Of a stretch of DNA of 64,000 nucleotides, positions 52,928-62,282 are shown piece by piece. Positions within the stretch are counted from its first letter, which is position 1; every line of letters begins with the position of its first letter. Below the pieces are notes generated by a model. It was not told where the DNA came from. It searched no databases and saw nothing but the letters and a program-made list of their open reading frames with translations. The stretch is from an uncultured Pseudomonadota bacterium (lineage in GTDB: Bacteria > Pseudomonadota > Gammaproteobacteria > Burkholderiales > Thiobacillaceae), in the NCBI GenBank assembly GCA_903835655.1, contig CAILNT010000028.1, positions 23,250 through 87,249 of the forward strand, written 5' to 3'. Both the position numbers and the translations under genes were made by a program.

Positions 52928-55633
52928 ATGCTGCGTGATGATCTCCCCGTTACGGCCCTCTTCTCCGGTAGTGCGGATTACCTGGCCGCGCTCGAATCCG
53001 AACGCCCGGAATGGATACGGCCGCGAGCCGTCCCGCACGCCCCGGAGGCGCCCGCGGTCGCCGATCCGCTCCCTTTGCAATGCGAGGCGAGCCAGGTCGG
53101 GGTGTTGCAGCTCATCAATGCCTACCGCTTTCGCGGCTTTCGCGTTGCCGATCTGGATCCTCTGCGGCATCTGGCACCGAGCCATATCCCGGAACTGGAC
53201 CCGGCCAGTCATGGGCTGGGCAGCGCCGAACTGGATCGGGAGTTCGATGCCGGCTCTCTGGTCGGTCCTCCCCGCGACACCTTGCGCCACATCCTGGCGC
53301 GTTTGCGGCGTGCCTATTGCGGCACCCTGTCACTGGAATACATGCACCTCACCAGCACCACGCAGAAGCGTTGGTTGCAGCAGCGGGTGGAAGGGGATGC
53401 CGGACTGGAGTTCACCCCGGCGCTGCAACGCTGGCTGCTGGCGCAACTGACCGCGGCGGAGACCCTGGAAAAGACCCTGCACACCCGCTACGTCGGCCAG
53501 AAGCGCTTCTCTCTGGAAGGCGGCGAATCCCTGATTCCCCTGCTCAATTATCTGGTGGAGACGGCCGCTCGCGCCGGCGTCCAGGAAATTGGCCTGGGCA
53601 TGGCGCACCGCGGGCGCCTCAATGTGTTGCACAACGTCCTCAACCGCTCGGTGATCGAGTTGTTCGAGCATGCCCACCATGCCGTGGGCAATCTCCAGAG
53701 GGCTGGCGACGTGAAGTATCACCAGGGTTTCGGCGCTCAACTGGAAACCGCCGGCGGGCCGATACGCGTGGTGCTGGCATTCAACCCCTCGCACCTGGAG
53801 ATCGTCAATCCGGTGGTGGAGGGCTGGGTGCGCGCGCAGCAGCAGCGGCGCTGCGACCTCGATGGGAAATGGGTGGTTCCGGTGCTGATCCATGGCGACG
53901 CGGCCATCGCCGGCCAGGGCGTGGTGACGGAAACCCTGAACATGGCGGCCACCCGGGGTTTTCGCACGGGGGGCACGCTGCACATCGTCATCAACAACCA
54001 GATTGGTTTCACCACTTCCGATCCGCGCGATTCCCGTTCCAGCCTGTATTGCACCGACGTCATGAAGATCGTCGAAGCCCCCGTGCTGCATGTCAATGGC
54101 GACGATCCGGAGGCGGTGCTGCGCGCCGTGAGCATCGCCATGGAATACCGCATGGCCTTCCAGCGCGATATCGCCATCGACCTGATCTGCTACCGCCGCC
54201 TGGGCCACAACGAGCAGGACGAGCCCATGGTCACGCAGCCGCTCATGTACCGTTGCATCCAGGCGCTGCAAAGTACGCGGGCGCTGTACGCAAGGCGTCT
54301 GGCGGAACTGGAAGTGGTCGATGCTGGCGAGGCGGAGGCCATGGTGCTGGCTTTCCGCGCCAGCCTGGACGCTCCCGTGGGCCATCAGGCCGATGCGAGA
54401 AACCCCTATGCGCCGGACTGGAACCTCTACCGGAACACCCACTGGCGCGATGCCACCCCCAGCGCCATCCCCTTGCAGCGTTTGCAGGCGCTGGCGCATC
54501 GGCTGACCGAGGTGCCGGCCGGTTTCGTACTGCATCCGCGGGTGCAAAAGATCATCGACGACCGCCGCCAGATGGGCGAGGGTCGCTTGCCTCTGGACTG
54601 GGGCATGGCGGAAAACCTGGCCTACGCCAGTCTGCTCACGGATGGCGCTCCGGTGCGATTGACCGGGCAGGACTCCGGGAGGGGCACTTTTTTCCACCGC
54701 CATGCCGTGTTGCATGACCAGAAACGCGAACGCTGGGATGACGGTGCTTATATTCCCTTGCAGAACCTGATCCCCGGCCAGGCCAACTTCCTGGTGATCG
54801 ATTCCGTGCTTTCGGAAGAAGCCGTGCTCGGCTTCGAATATGGCTATGCCAGCGCGGCACCCGACCAGTTGGTGATCTGGGAGGCGCAGTTCGGCGACTT
54901 CGTCAATGGCGCCCAGGTGGTGGTGGATCAATTCATCGCCGCCGCGGAAAGCAAGTGGGGGCTGCTCTCCGGCCTCACCTTGTTCCTGCCGCATGGCTAC
55001 GAGGGCCAGGGGCCGGAACACTCCTCCGGGCGTATCGAGCGTTTCCTGCAACTGGCCGCGCACGACAATTTCCAGATCATGCAACCTTCCACGCCGGCGC
55101 AGATGTTCCATTTGTTGCGCCGCCAGGTGGTGCGGCCCTACCGCAAGCCCCTGATCGTGTTCACCCCCAAGAGTTTGTTGCGCAATCCGGATGCCAGTTC
55201 CCGCCTGGATGAACTGGCACACGGGGCCTTCTTGCCCCTGCTCGACGAAATCGATGCCCTGGACCCGGCTGCCGTGACGCGATTGGTGTTCTGCTCCGGC
55301 CGCATCTACTACGACCTGCTGCGCCAGCGTCGGGCGCGGCAGATCGGCGAGGTCGCGCTCATCCGCGTGGAGCAGCTCTATCCCTGGCCAGATTTGGAGT
55401 TGGATGCGTTCCTGGCGCGCTATCCCCAGGTGAGCGACATCGTCTGGGCGCAGGACGAGCCGCTCAATCAGGGCGCCTGGCGCTATGCCGCCTACCCGAT
55501 CCGCATGGCCACCGGCATCACCCTGCGCTACGCCGGTCGCCCGGAGTCCTCCTCGCCGGCCACCGGCTACGCCAGCCTGCACAAGCAGCAACTGGAAGAT
55601 ATCCTGCAAGCAGCCCTGGGTGCATTGCCGTGA
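52928..55633 (+). CDS. sucA: 2-oxoglutarate dehydrogenase E1 component SucA (901 aa)
   Basis: Thiamine-diphosphate enzyme of the TCA cycle. Motifs: LGMAHRGRLNVL, FNPSHLEIVNPVVEG, HGDAAIAGQGVVTET, INNQIGFTTSDPRDSRS, and RGTFFHRHAV and GYEGQGPEHSSGR in the C-terminal half. The N-terminus keeps FSGSADYLAALE...W but is shorter than in E. coli SucA (933). sucB and lpd are not adjacent, unlike the usual sucAB-lpd operon. The ATG at 52928 follows a weak ribosome site. Confidence 0.95.
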   Translation: MLRDDLPVTALFSGSADYLAALESERPEWIRPRAVPHAPEAPAVADPLPLQCEASQVGVLQLINAYRFRGFRVADLDPLRHLAPSHIPELDPASHGLGSAELDREFDAGSLVGPPRDTLRHILARLRRAYCGTLSLEYMHLTSTTQKRWLQQRVEGDAGLEFTPALQRWLLAQLTAAETLEKTLHTRYVGQKRFSLEGGESLIPLLNYLVETAARAGVQEIGLGMAHRGRLNVLHNVLNRSVIELFEHAHHAVGNLQRAGDVKYHQGFGAQLETAGGPIRVVLAFNPSHLEIVNPVVEGWVRAQQQRRCDLDGKWVVPVLIHGDAAIAGQGVVTETLNMAATRGFRTGGTLHIVINNQIGFTTSDPRDSRSSLYCTDVMKIVEAPVLHVNGDDPEAVLRAVSIAMEYRMAFQRDIAIDLICYRRLGHNEQDEPMVTQPLMYRCIQALQSTRALYARRLAELEVVDAGEAEAMVLAFRASLDAPVGHQADARNPYAPDWNLYRNTHWRDATPSAIPLQRLQALAHRLTEVPAGFVLHPRVQKIIDDRRQMGEGRLPLDWGMAENLAYASLLTDGAPVRLTGQDSGRGTFFHRHAVLHDQKRERWDDGAYIPLQNLIPGQANFLVIDSVLSEEAVLGFEYGYASAAPDQLVIWEAQFGDFVNGAQVVVDQFIAAAESKWGLLSGLTLFLPHGYEGQGPEHSSGRIERFLQLAAHDNFQIMQPSTPAQMFHLLRRQVVRPYRKPLIVFTPKSLLRNPDASSRLDELAHGAFLPLLDEIDALDPAAVTRLVFCSGRIYYDLLRQRRARQIGEVALIRVEQLYPWPDLELDAFLARYPQVSDIVWAQDEPLNQGAWRYAAYPIRMATGITLRYAGRPESSSPATGYASLHKQQLEDILQAALGALP

Positions 55634-55768
55634 ATGGGCGCCCTGCGGGCTCCACCCTGGATTGACCGCCCACCCATAGAAAACTCTTTACCTCAATAGA
55701 GCGAATTCGCGACTGCCAAGGCTGCGCGCGCACCCCTACGCTACGCCTGTCATGGGGGAGGGCGGAAG

Positions 55769-57046
55769 ATGCGGAGCATCAAGCACGGCAGTACTCTGGC
55801 GATGTCCTCGCCGGCCGCCGCGCGGCTGGGTGGAGGGCGCGCGGCGTCCGCCCTGGAACGTGGGTTGCTCAGGAAGATGCTCGGATACCTGGGTAATCCG
55901 GCCGTGGGCCTGCGGCTATGGGACGGGGAGGCGCTCGACCCGGCGGCGGCCGAACTGGTCAGGGTGCATCTGCTCGACCCGGGTACCCTGCTCAGCCTGG
56001 CACTCGATCCCGAGTTTCAGTTTGGCGAGTTGTACAGTAGCGGACGGCTCGAAGTGGAGGGCGATCTGGTCGCGTTGCTCGAAGCGCTGTTTGCCGCGCA
56101 GCGGAAGGATCGGGGGATTCGCAGCCGGCTGTTGCATCTCATTCACGCTCCGCGTCCCAATTTGCCGGGCATGGCGACGGCCAACATCCAGCAACATTAC
56201 GACATCGGCAACGACTTCTATCAGTTGTGGCTGGACCCGCAATTGCTCTACACCTGCGCTTATTTTTCGACGCCCGAACTCGGGCTGGAACAGGCCCAGG
56301 TGGCGAAGATGGAGCACGTCTGCCGCAAGCTGCGCTTGCTACCGGGCGAACGGGTGGTCGAGGCCGGTTGCGGCTGGGGCGCGCTGGCGCTGTATATGGC
56401 GCGTGAGCATGGGGCTTCGGTACAGGCCTACAACCTTTCCCGTGAGCAGATCGCCCATGCCCGGCGGCGAGCCAGCGCAGAGGGCTTGCAGGACCGGGTC
56501 GAGTTCGTCGAGGCCGACTATCGTGAGATTCGGGGCGAATACGACGCCTTCGTCTCCATAGGCATGCTCGAACACGTCGGCAGCAGCCATTACTCCGACC
56601 TGGGCCAGGTGATCGACCGCTGTCTCGGCCAGCGGGGTCGGGGGTTCATCCACGCCATCGGCACAGATTACGCCTCGCCGTTGAATCCATGGATCGAGCG
56701 CCGCATCTTTCCCGGCGCCTACCCACCCAGCTTGCGCGAGATGATGGCGGTGTTCGAATCGGCTGGGCTGTCGGTGCTCGACGTGGAGAATCTGCGTTTG
56801 CACTACGCCCGGACGCTGGAGCACTGGTTGGCGCGCTTCGACGCTGCCGCGGCACAGATCGAGGCGATGTTCGGGGCGACTTTTGTGCGCGCGTGGCGCC
56901 TGTACCTGGCGGGTTCCCTGGCCGCTTTTCGTCGCGGCAAGTTGCAGTTGTTCCAGGTGCTGCTGCATCGCGGCGACGACGACCAGGTTCCCTGGACCCG
57001 CGCCCACCTCTACGACGCTGCGCCATGGAATCCGCCGAAGTCCTGA
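55769..57046 (+). CDS. cfa: Cyclopropane-fatty-acyl-phospholipid synthase (425 aa)
   Basis: Uses SAM to methylenate unsaturated acyl chains of membrane lipids. N-terminal lipid-binding part, then a SAM-methyltransferase domain: NIQQHYDIGNDFYQLWLD, VVEAGCGWGALALYMA, the family motif with YNLSREQ, and SIGMLEHVG. C-terminal FIHAIGTD and RRIFPGAYPPSL. GGAGGGCGGAAG precedes ATG 55769. Its last 22 bp overlap the next gene. Confidence 0.92.
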   Translation: MRSIKHGSTLAMSSPAAARLGGGRAASALERGLLRKMLGYLGNPAVGLRLWDGEALDPAAAELVRVHLLDPGTLLSLALDPEFQFGELYSSGRLEVEGDLVALLEALFAAQRKDRGIRSRLLHLIHAPRPNLPGMATANIQQHYDIGNDFYQLWLDPQLLYTCAYFSTPELGLEQAQVAKMEHVCRKLRLLPGERVVEAGCGWGALALYMAREHGASVQAYNLSREQIAHARRRASAEGLQDRVEFVEADYREIRGEYDAFVSIGMLEHVGSSHYSDLGQVIDRCLGQRGRGFIHAIGTDYASPLNPWIERRIFPGAYPPSLREMMAVFESAGLSVLDVENLRLHYARTLEHWLARFDAAAAQIEAMFGATFVRAWRLYLAGSLAAFRRGKLQLFQVLLHRGDDDQVPWTRAHLYDAAPWNPPKS

Positions 57047-58140
57047 TCGTCGGCGCCGGCCCGGCCGGAGCTGCCTGCGCCTGGGCCTTACGGCGGGCGG
57101 GTGTGGACGTGGCCATGTGCGATCAGGCGCGGTTCCCCAGGGAAAAGGTGTGCGCCGGCTGGATCACCCCGGCCGTGCTGGCCGCACTGGAGATCTCGAG
57201 CGAAGACTATGGCCGCGAGCACGTGCTACAGCCGATCACGGGATTTCGCATCGGACTCATGGGCGAGGCGTCCGCCAGCGAGATTCGTTATCAGGAGACG
57301 GTCAGCTACGGCATCCGTCGCGTCGAGTTCGACGACTACCTGCTGCGCCGTGCCGGTGCACGTCTGTATACCGGGGAAGCGGTGCGCTCTCTGCGGCGCG
57401 AGGCGGGAAGCTGGCAAGTCGATGCACGTTTTCGCGCGCCCATGCTGGTGGGGGCGGGCGGCCATACCTGCCCGGTTGCGCGCGCGCTGGGCGCCCATCC
57501 TGGCGGGGAGCCGGCGATCCTGGCGCAGGAAATCGAGTACCTGGCGCCGGCCGGCACCCTGGCCCGCTGCGGGGTGCGGGCTGATCGCCCCGAACTCTAT
57601 TTCTGCCGCGATCTTGCCGGGTATGGCTGGTGTATTCGCAAGGGCGACTACCTGAACATCGGCCTGGGTCGCGAGCATGTGCATGGCTTGAGCACGCAGG
57701 TCGACGATTTTCTTGATTATCTGGTCCGCGAGCGCGGGGTTCCGCGGCCGGTCGGTAGCATGCATGGCCATGCCTATCTGGTGCGTGGCCAGGGACGTCG
57801 TTCTCTGCTGAGTGAGGGCGCCCTCCTGGTGGGCGATGCGGCCGGTCTGGCCTACCCGCGCAGCGGCGAGGGCATCCGCCCGGCGGTGGAATCGGGCTTG
57901 CTCGCCGCGGGGGTGATTCATGCGGCCAGAGGCGATTACCGCGCGCGCAACCTTGAGCCTTACCTCGAACGCCTGCAAGCGCGTTTCGGGCACGGCAAGA
58001 GCCTCGCCCAGGCCCTCCCGGCCGGTCTGCGCGCTTTTCTCGCGCGCGGCCTGTTCCTCCATCCCGGACTGCTGCGCCGCGCGCTACTCGATCACGGCTT
58101 CCTGCATGCGCATCAGCCAGCCCTGGCACCGTGGACCTAA
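57025..58140 (+). CDS. Geranylgeranyl reductase-family FAD oxidoreductase (371 aa)
   Basis: FAD-dependent reductase: Rossmann motif VLIVGAGPAGAACAWALRR, DQARFPREKVCAGW, and the second FAD motif LLVGDAAGLAYPRSGEGIRPA. Family members reduce double bonds in isoprenoid chains or act as halogenase-like oxidoreductases. Overlap with cfa suggests work on membrane lipids, an inference. Start at ATG 57025, inside the end of cfa. Confidence 0.88.
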   Translation: MESAEVLIVGAGPAGAACAWALRRAGVDVAMCDQARFPREKVCAGWITPAVLAALEISSEDYGREHVLQPITGFRIGLMGEASASEIRYQETVSYGIRRVEFDDYLLRRAGARLYTGEAVRSLRREAGSWQVDARFRAPMLVGAGGHTCPVARALGAHPGGEPAILAQEIEYLAPAGTLARCGVRADRPELYFCRDLAGYGWCIRKGDYLNIGLGREHVHGLSTQVDDFLDYLVRERGVPRPVGSMHGHAYLVRGQGRRSLLSEGALLVGDAAGLAYPRSGEGIRPAVESGLLAAGVIHAARGDYRARNLEPYLERLQARFGHGKSLAQALPAGLRAFLARGLFLHPGLLRRALLDHGFLHAHQPALAPWT

Positions 58141-58182
58141 GCACCGGGGTTCTATACTCGCACTAATTGCTGGAGGTGGACC

Positions 58183-58635
58183 ATGTTCAAGAACATTTTG
58201 GTACCCGTGGACGGTAGCGAATTGTCCGATTCCGCGGTCGCGCGGGCTTGTGTCTTCGCCGGGGAAGCCGCTGCCCGGCTGATCTTTTATCACGCAAAGC
58301 CGGCCTATTTTCCAGGCTCGGTGGCCGGTGAGGCGATGTTCGACGATGCGGCCTACTACGAGTCTTATCGCCACGCCACGGAGCAGAGAGCCGAGGCGAT
58401 CCTGGCGCGGGCCGCGGCCCGTGCCGCGGCCGCTGGCGTCGAGTGTGAATCGTTCAGCGATGATTTCGAAACGGTCCATGAAGGGATCATCGCCGCAGCC
58501 CGGAGTCGTGCCTGCGACCTCATCTTCATGGCTTCGCACGGCCGCCGCGGCGCGAGCGCGTTGCTGCTCGGGTCGGAAACGCAGAAGGTGCTGACGCATT
58601 GCACCATACCCGTACTGGTTTATCGCCAGGCGTGA
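58183..58635 (+). CDS. Universal stress protein UspA family (150 aa)
   Basis: Single Usp domain: MFKNILVPVDGSELSDSAV start, D-D near the middle, and ATP-binding end MASHGRRGASALLLGSETQKVL-H-IPVLVYR. A TATACT at 58153-58158 may be the -10, and GGAGG precedes the ATG. General stress role; no specific partner visible. Confidence 0.92.
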   Translation: MFKNILVPVDGSELSDSAVARACVFAGEAAARLIFYHAKPAYFPGSVAGEAMFDDAAYYESYRHATEQRAEAILARAAARAAAAGVECESFSDDFETVHEGIIAAARSRACDLIFMASHGRRGASALLLGSETQKVLTHCTIPVLVYRQA

Positions 58636-58788
58636 TCCTGGGGTTGGCGAACGAATCGCAAGGATAGGCCAGAGGAGGGGCGAAGAATTGCTATAAATTG
58701 GAGTGTGTGGCCGGGTTCCCACAGGGCCGCGAGTGGTTGGTCAGTTGTCTTTCGCCGGCAGGCGGGCCGTCGGCCTCAGGAGGGTGGT

Positions 58789-59097
58789 ATGGGCATCGAG
58801 CGACGCATGAGTCAGCGCGTTCCCCTGGCGCAGGGCATGCGGGTGTACGCCTACGGGATGTTGGTCGCGAGTGGCACGTCGGTGGATATGAGCGATCACG
58901 GCCTGTTGTTGCGCATCCAGCAGGACTACTCCAGCGGTGAGCTCGACCCCGGCAGGTATCTGGACGTCCTGTTGCAGCGTGTGGAGCGGATTCAGGCAGA
59001 GTGCTGGCTGCCGATCCGGGTCGTGCGCAAATGGGAAGAGGGCATCGCCGCGCGCTTCATCGGTGCGGATTCCGCGGCGACCTGCTGGAGTTCGTGA
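58789..59097 (+). CDS. PilZ domain protein (102 aa)
   Basis: Short PilZ-like protein: ERRMSQRVPLAQGMRVYAYG (basic RxxxR-type start), TSVDMSDHGLLLRIQQ (D/NxSxxG-like), and the end VRKWEEGIAARFIGAD. Candidate c-di-GMP receptor. AGGAGG lies upstream of ATG 58789. It is convergent with the GGDEF-EAL gene, only 4 bp apart. Confidence 0.82.
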   Translation: MGIERRMSQRVPLAQGMRVYAYGMLVASGTSVDMSDHGLLLRIQQDYSSGELDPGRYLDVLLQRVERIQAECWLPIRVVRKWEEGIAARFIGADSAATCWSS

Positions 59098-59101
59098 CCG
59101 C

Positions 59102-61366
59102 TCATGCCGTCGCCGCAGGCGCTCGGGGTGAGCGGCGGGTGCGCGTCTTCCGGGGAGACGCGTCCAGGAGTTTTTCGAACTCGGGCAGGGGCAGCGCCTG
59201 GCTGAATACGTTGCCCTGAAAGTGGGCGCAGTCGTGCTGGTCGAGGTATTCGAGTTGCGCTTCAGTTTCCACGCCCTCGGCAACCACCTTCAGTCCCATG
59301 GCCTGTCCCATCGCGATGAGCGTCTGGACGATGGCGGCGTTGTTGTCATCGGTGACCAGGCCGTTGACGAAGGAGCGGTCGATCTTTATTTGCTCCAGGG
59401 GCAGAAGTTTGAGGTAGGACAGCAAGGAATGGCCGGCGCCGAAATCGTCCATCGAGAAGCCGATGCCCAGGGTCTTGAGTTCCTGCATCTTGCCCGTGAT
59501 GTCGGCCACGTTGTCCGCGAACAGATTCTCCGCGATCTCGAGTTTCAGCCGGGTGGGATTCGCGCCGCTGTTGGCCAACACGTGTCTCACCTCTTCGACG
59601 AAACCGGGTTGGCGAAATTGACGGGTGCTGACGTTGACCGTCAGGCGCAGATCGCGCGTGGCAGGGTGGGCGGCCCAGGCCTTGATCTGGGCGCAGGCGG
59701 CCTTCAATACCCAATGACCGATGCTGTGGATCAGACCGCTTTCCTCGGCCAGTGGAATGAATACGTCCGGCGCGACCAGGCCGCGCTTGGGGTGCCGCCA
59801 GCGCAGCAGCGCCTCCGCGCCGATGATGCGACGCGCGCGGTCGATCTGGGCCTGATAATGCAGTTGCAGCTGCCCGCGTTTGACCGCCATGCCGAGGTCC
59901 TTTTCCAGCGCGCCGCGCTCTTCCATCGTCGCCTGCATGGCCGGGTCGAAGAATCGCAGGCAGTTCTTCATCGCGCCCTTGGCCTGGTAGAGGGCTAGAT
60001 CCGCCTGCTTGAACAAGGTCTCGATCGCCTCGTCATGGCCACGGAACAGAGCGATGCCGAGGCTGGCCGTGCAATGGATTTCCCTGCCCGCATGCTGGTA
60101 TGGTCGGGCCAGGGATTCGAGCACCTTCCCACCGACCGACTCGGCCTGTATCGCGGCCTCGGCGGCTTCCGCGCTGAGGTTCTCCAGCACCACCACGAAC
60201 TCGTCGCCGCCGAGGCGCGACAGGCTGTCTCCCTCGCGAACGACCTCGTGCAGGCGTCGGGTCACCTCGATCAGTAGCAGGTCGCCGACGCCATGGCCGT
60301 GGGTGTCGTTGATATTCTTGAAGCCATCCAGATCGAGAAAAAGCAGCGCGCCGTGGCGTCCGCTGCGGCTGCCCGCGGCGAGCGATTGGCCCAGACGATC
60401 CATCAGGAGGCGGCGATTGGGCAGTTGCGTGAGCGGGTCGTAATAAGCCAGACGGTGTATCTCCGCCTCCGCCTCGTCATTGCGGGTGATGTCGGAGAGG
60501 GTGCCGACGTAGTGCGTCGTGCGCCCGTCGGGCGCCCTGACGGCGTCGAGGTTCATCCACTCCGCGTAGATCTTGCCGTTTTTGTGACGGTTCCAGATTT
60601 CGCCCTGCCAGTGGCCCTCCCGCATCAGGGTGGACCACAGGCTTTGATGAAACGCTTCGTCGTGGTGATCGGACTTGAGCAACGCCAGCGTGTTGCCCAC
60701 CACCTCGTTGGAGCTGAAGCCGGTGAGGCGGCAGAAAGCCTGGTTGGCCCGGACGATGGTGCCCTGGGCATCGGTCACCACCATTCCTTCCCTAGATTCG
60801 AAGGCGATATCGGCGATGCGCAACTCTTCCTCCGCGAGCAGGCGCTCGCTGATGTCGGTCACAGCGACGCGCAACACCGGCACCTTGCCGCTATCGATGC
60901 GAGGGAGACAGTCGAGACGGGCCTGGAAGCGAGAGCCATCGGTGCGCTGCAACGCCAGTTCAAAGCTCTTGCGGTCGCCGTGCAGCGCAACCCGCAGGAT
61001 TTCCTGGTGCCACTCGTCCCGGTCTTCCGGAGCGATGAAGCGCGCAAAACGGTTTTTCAGCAGCAGCCCGCGTTCTTCTCCCAGCAGGCTCGCCCCGGTG
61101 AGATTCACTTCGGCGATCATGCCCGCGCTGTTGAGGGTGAAATAGCCGACCGGCGCGAACTCATACAGGTCGAGATAACGGTCGCGCGCCTCCTCGAGGG
61201 TGATCAGGGCGCGGCGCATCTCGTCGTTCATCATCTCGAGTTCGATCTGATACACCTGAAATTCGTGCAGTAGCTCATCGGCCGCGATTTCCGGTGCAGC
61301 CGGCGGCATCTGGACCAAGCGGACCTCGGCGCTACGGCGAAGGTCATCGGCGGGCTTCGGGCTCAT
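59102..61366 (-). CDS. PAS-PAS-GGDEF-EAL c-di-GMP signalling protein (754 aa)
   Basis: Cytoplasmic protein. Two PAS domains (about 60-185, with DRYLDLYEFAPVGYFTL; 185-300), a GGDEF domain with intact RLGGDEF and an RxxD inhibitory site (REGD), and an EAL domain (GAEALLRWRHP, KIDRSF, VAEGVET). In the EAL domain DDFGTGYS reads DDFGAGHS and QG-L is QGNVFSQ. It could make and break c-di-GMP. ATG 61366 has AAAGGAAAG upstream. Confidence 0.92.
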   Translation of the reverse strand: MSPKPADDLRRSAEVRLVQMPPAAPEIAADELLHEFQVYQIELEMMNDEMRRALITLEEARDRYLDLYEFAPVGYFTLNSAGMIAEVNLTGASLLGEERGLLLKNRFARFIAPEDRDEWHQEILRVALHGDRKSFELALQRTDGSRFQARLDCLPRIDSGKVPVLRVAVTDISERLLAEEELRIADIAFESREGMVVTDAQGTIVRANQAFCRLTGFSSNEVVGNTLALLKSDHHDEAFHQSLWSTLMREGHWQGEIWNRHKNGKIYAEWMNLDAVRAPDGRTTHYVGTLSDITRNDEAEAEIHRLAYYDPLTQLPNRRLLMDRLGQSLAAGSRSGRHGALLFLDLDGFKNINDTHGHGVGDLLLIEVTRRLHEVVREGDSLSRLGGDEFVVVLENLSAEAAEAAIQAESVGGKVLESLARPYQHAGREIHCTASLGIALFRGHDEAIETLFKQADLALYQAKGAMKNCLRFFDPAMQATMEERGALEKDLGMAVKRGQLQLHYQAQIDRARRIIGAEALLRWRHPKRGLVAPDVFIPLAEESGLIHSIGHWVLKAACAQIKAWAAHPATRDLRLTVNVSTRQFRQPGFVEEVRHVLANSGANPTRLKLEIAENLFADNVADITGKMQELKTLGIGFSMDDFGAGHSLLSYLKLLPLEQIKIDRSFVNGLVTDDNNAAIVQTLIAMGQAMGLKVVAEGVETEAQLEYLDQHDCAHFQGNVFSQALPLPEFEKLLDASPRKTRTRRSPRAPAATA

Positions 61367-61422
61367 GACTTTCCTTTTATTCGGTCTGGACAGGGCGGGC
61401 ATCGCTTGCTCATCGGACAGGT

Positions 61423-61656
61423 TCAGAATTGCCGCGGCTGCAAGGGCGCGGCTTGTTCGGGTTTTCTCAGGCGACTCCGGAGTTCCGCCTGATAGGCCTG
61501 GCGGATGAGTTCCAGTGAGAGGGCGCGAGCTTGGGCCAACGAGAGTTGGTGACGGTCGCTTTGCGACTCGCTGTCGAGGGTCATCACCAGGTAGCGGTCG
61601 CCATCGGCGCGAGTGATGCCGATCTTGATGTTCGAGTGGCTATTCAGCGTCTTCAT
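61423..61656 (-). CDS. Small protein of unknown function (77 aa)
   Basis: No family recognised. The N-terminal half is beta-like (NIKIGITRADGDRYLVMTLD), the C-terminal half helical and charged (LSLAQARALSLELIRQAYQAELRSRLRK). AGGAGA precedes the ATG, and it overlaps the upstream 79-residue gene by 4 bp (ATGA). It lies just upstream, on the same strand, of the GGDEF-EAL gene. Confidence 0.65.
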   Translation of the reverse strand: MKTLNSHSNIKIGITRADGDRYLVMTLDSESQSDRHQLSLAQARALSLELIRQAYQAELRSRLRKPEQAAPLQPRQF

Positions 61657-61892
61657 GCGTGTTTCTCCTGGTCGAGTACGGCCGAGCCTTCGAGAAACTC
61701 GAGTGCCAGGGGCCCGGCCTTGGTCGGGATGGGCACGTACCAGTCGTACTGGGGTTTGTACGCCTCGCACAGACGTAAACCCTTGTTGAGTTCAAGCCAT
61801 GCGAGAAACTCTCCGATCACTCGCACCAGCGCCTCACCGCTTGGTGCCAGCACCGGTCCGGGCAATGCAATTCGGGTTGAAATGCCGCTCAT
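61653..61892 (-). CDS. Small protein of unknown function (79 aa)
   Basis: Unrecognised. It contains VIGEFLAWLELNKGLRLCEAY and a PQYDWYVPIPTKAG segment, suggesting a small alpha/beta protein. AAGGAG precedes the ATG, and it is coupled by ATGA overlap to the 77-residue gene. The pair may form a two-protein unit with the downstream signalling gene. Confidence 0.65.
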   Translation of the reverse strand: MSGISTRIALPGPVLAPSGEALVRVIGEFLAWLELNKGLRLCEAYKPQYDWYVPIPTKAGPLALEFLEGSAVLDQEKHA

Positions 61893-62282
61893 ACGGTCTC
61901 CTTGGGGTATGCGCTATTTCTCGAAATCGCTGCGGTAGCGAAAGCCAGTGAGTGCAATTTATTCGAGACAAGCGGCAGGAGGCAGTCGTGAAGGCTTGAA
62001 TTTGCCGTCGTTGTTTTTCTACAGGTAGATGCCCGTGACCAGGCACAGTGGAGGCGCATGGAATGGTTGGCGCAGGACGGCGGTGTGGCAGCCGGTTGTT
62101 GGTGCCGGAGCCGGCAAGCCGGCGTCCACCACGGCTCGCGATTTGCTCTTCCGTGAAGGGAATGGGCCTAGGTGGGAGCGGGCTTGCGGGCGATGGCAAC
62201 GCTTCCACACATGGCGACGCAGCCATAGGCCGGCAAGCCGGCGCTGGTGGTTCGGACCCCTCTCCTGAGCCTGGGGTGCAGC
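61893..62282. other. Non-coding region with REP-like repeats
   Basis: About 390 bp between the small-gene pair and the response regulator. The left part may hold the promoter of the small genes. The right part contains three short palindromic units listed separately. Reading frames crossing it are low complexity and rejected. Confidence 0.6.
62110..62243. repeat. Cluster of REP-like palindromes
   Basis: GCCGGCAAGCCGGCG occurs twice exactly (62110-62124 and 62229-62243). Between them is GTGGGAGCGGGCTTGCGGGC (62172-62191), close to the Pseudomonas REP core GTGGGAGCGGGCTTGCCCGC. The same GCCGGC...AAGCCGGCGCT pattern occurs in the 110-bp repeats at both ends of the left region. Confidence 0.6.

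Noticed and set aside
53330..55609. Long antisense frame over sucA
   Set aside because: Composition-driven shadow; sucA motifs occupy the sense strand throughout.
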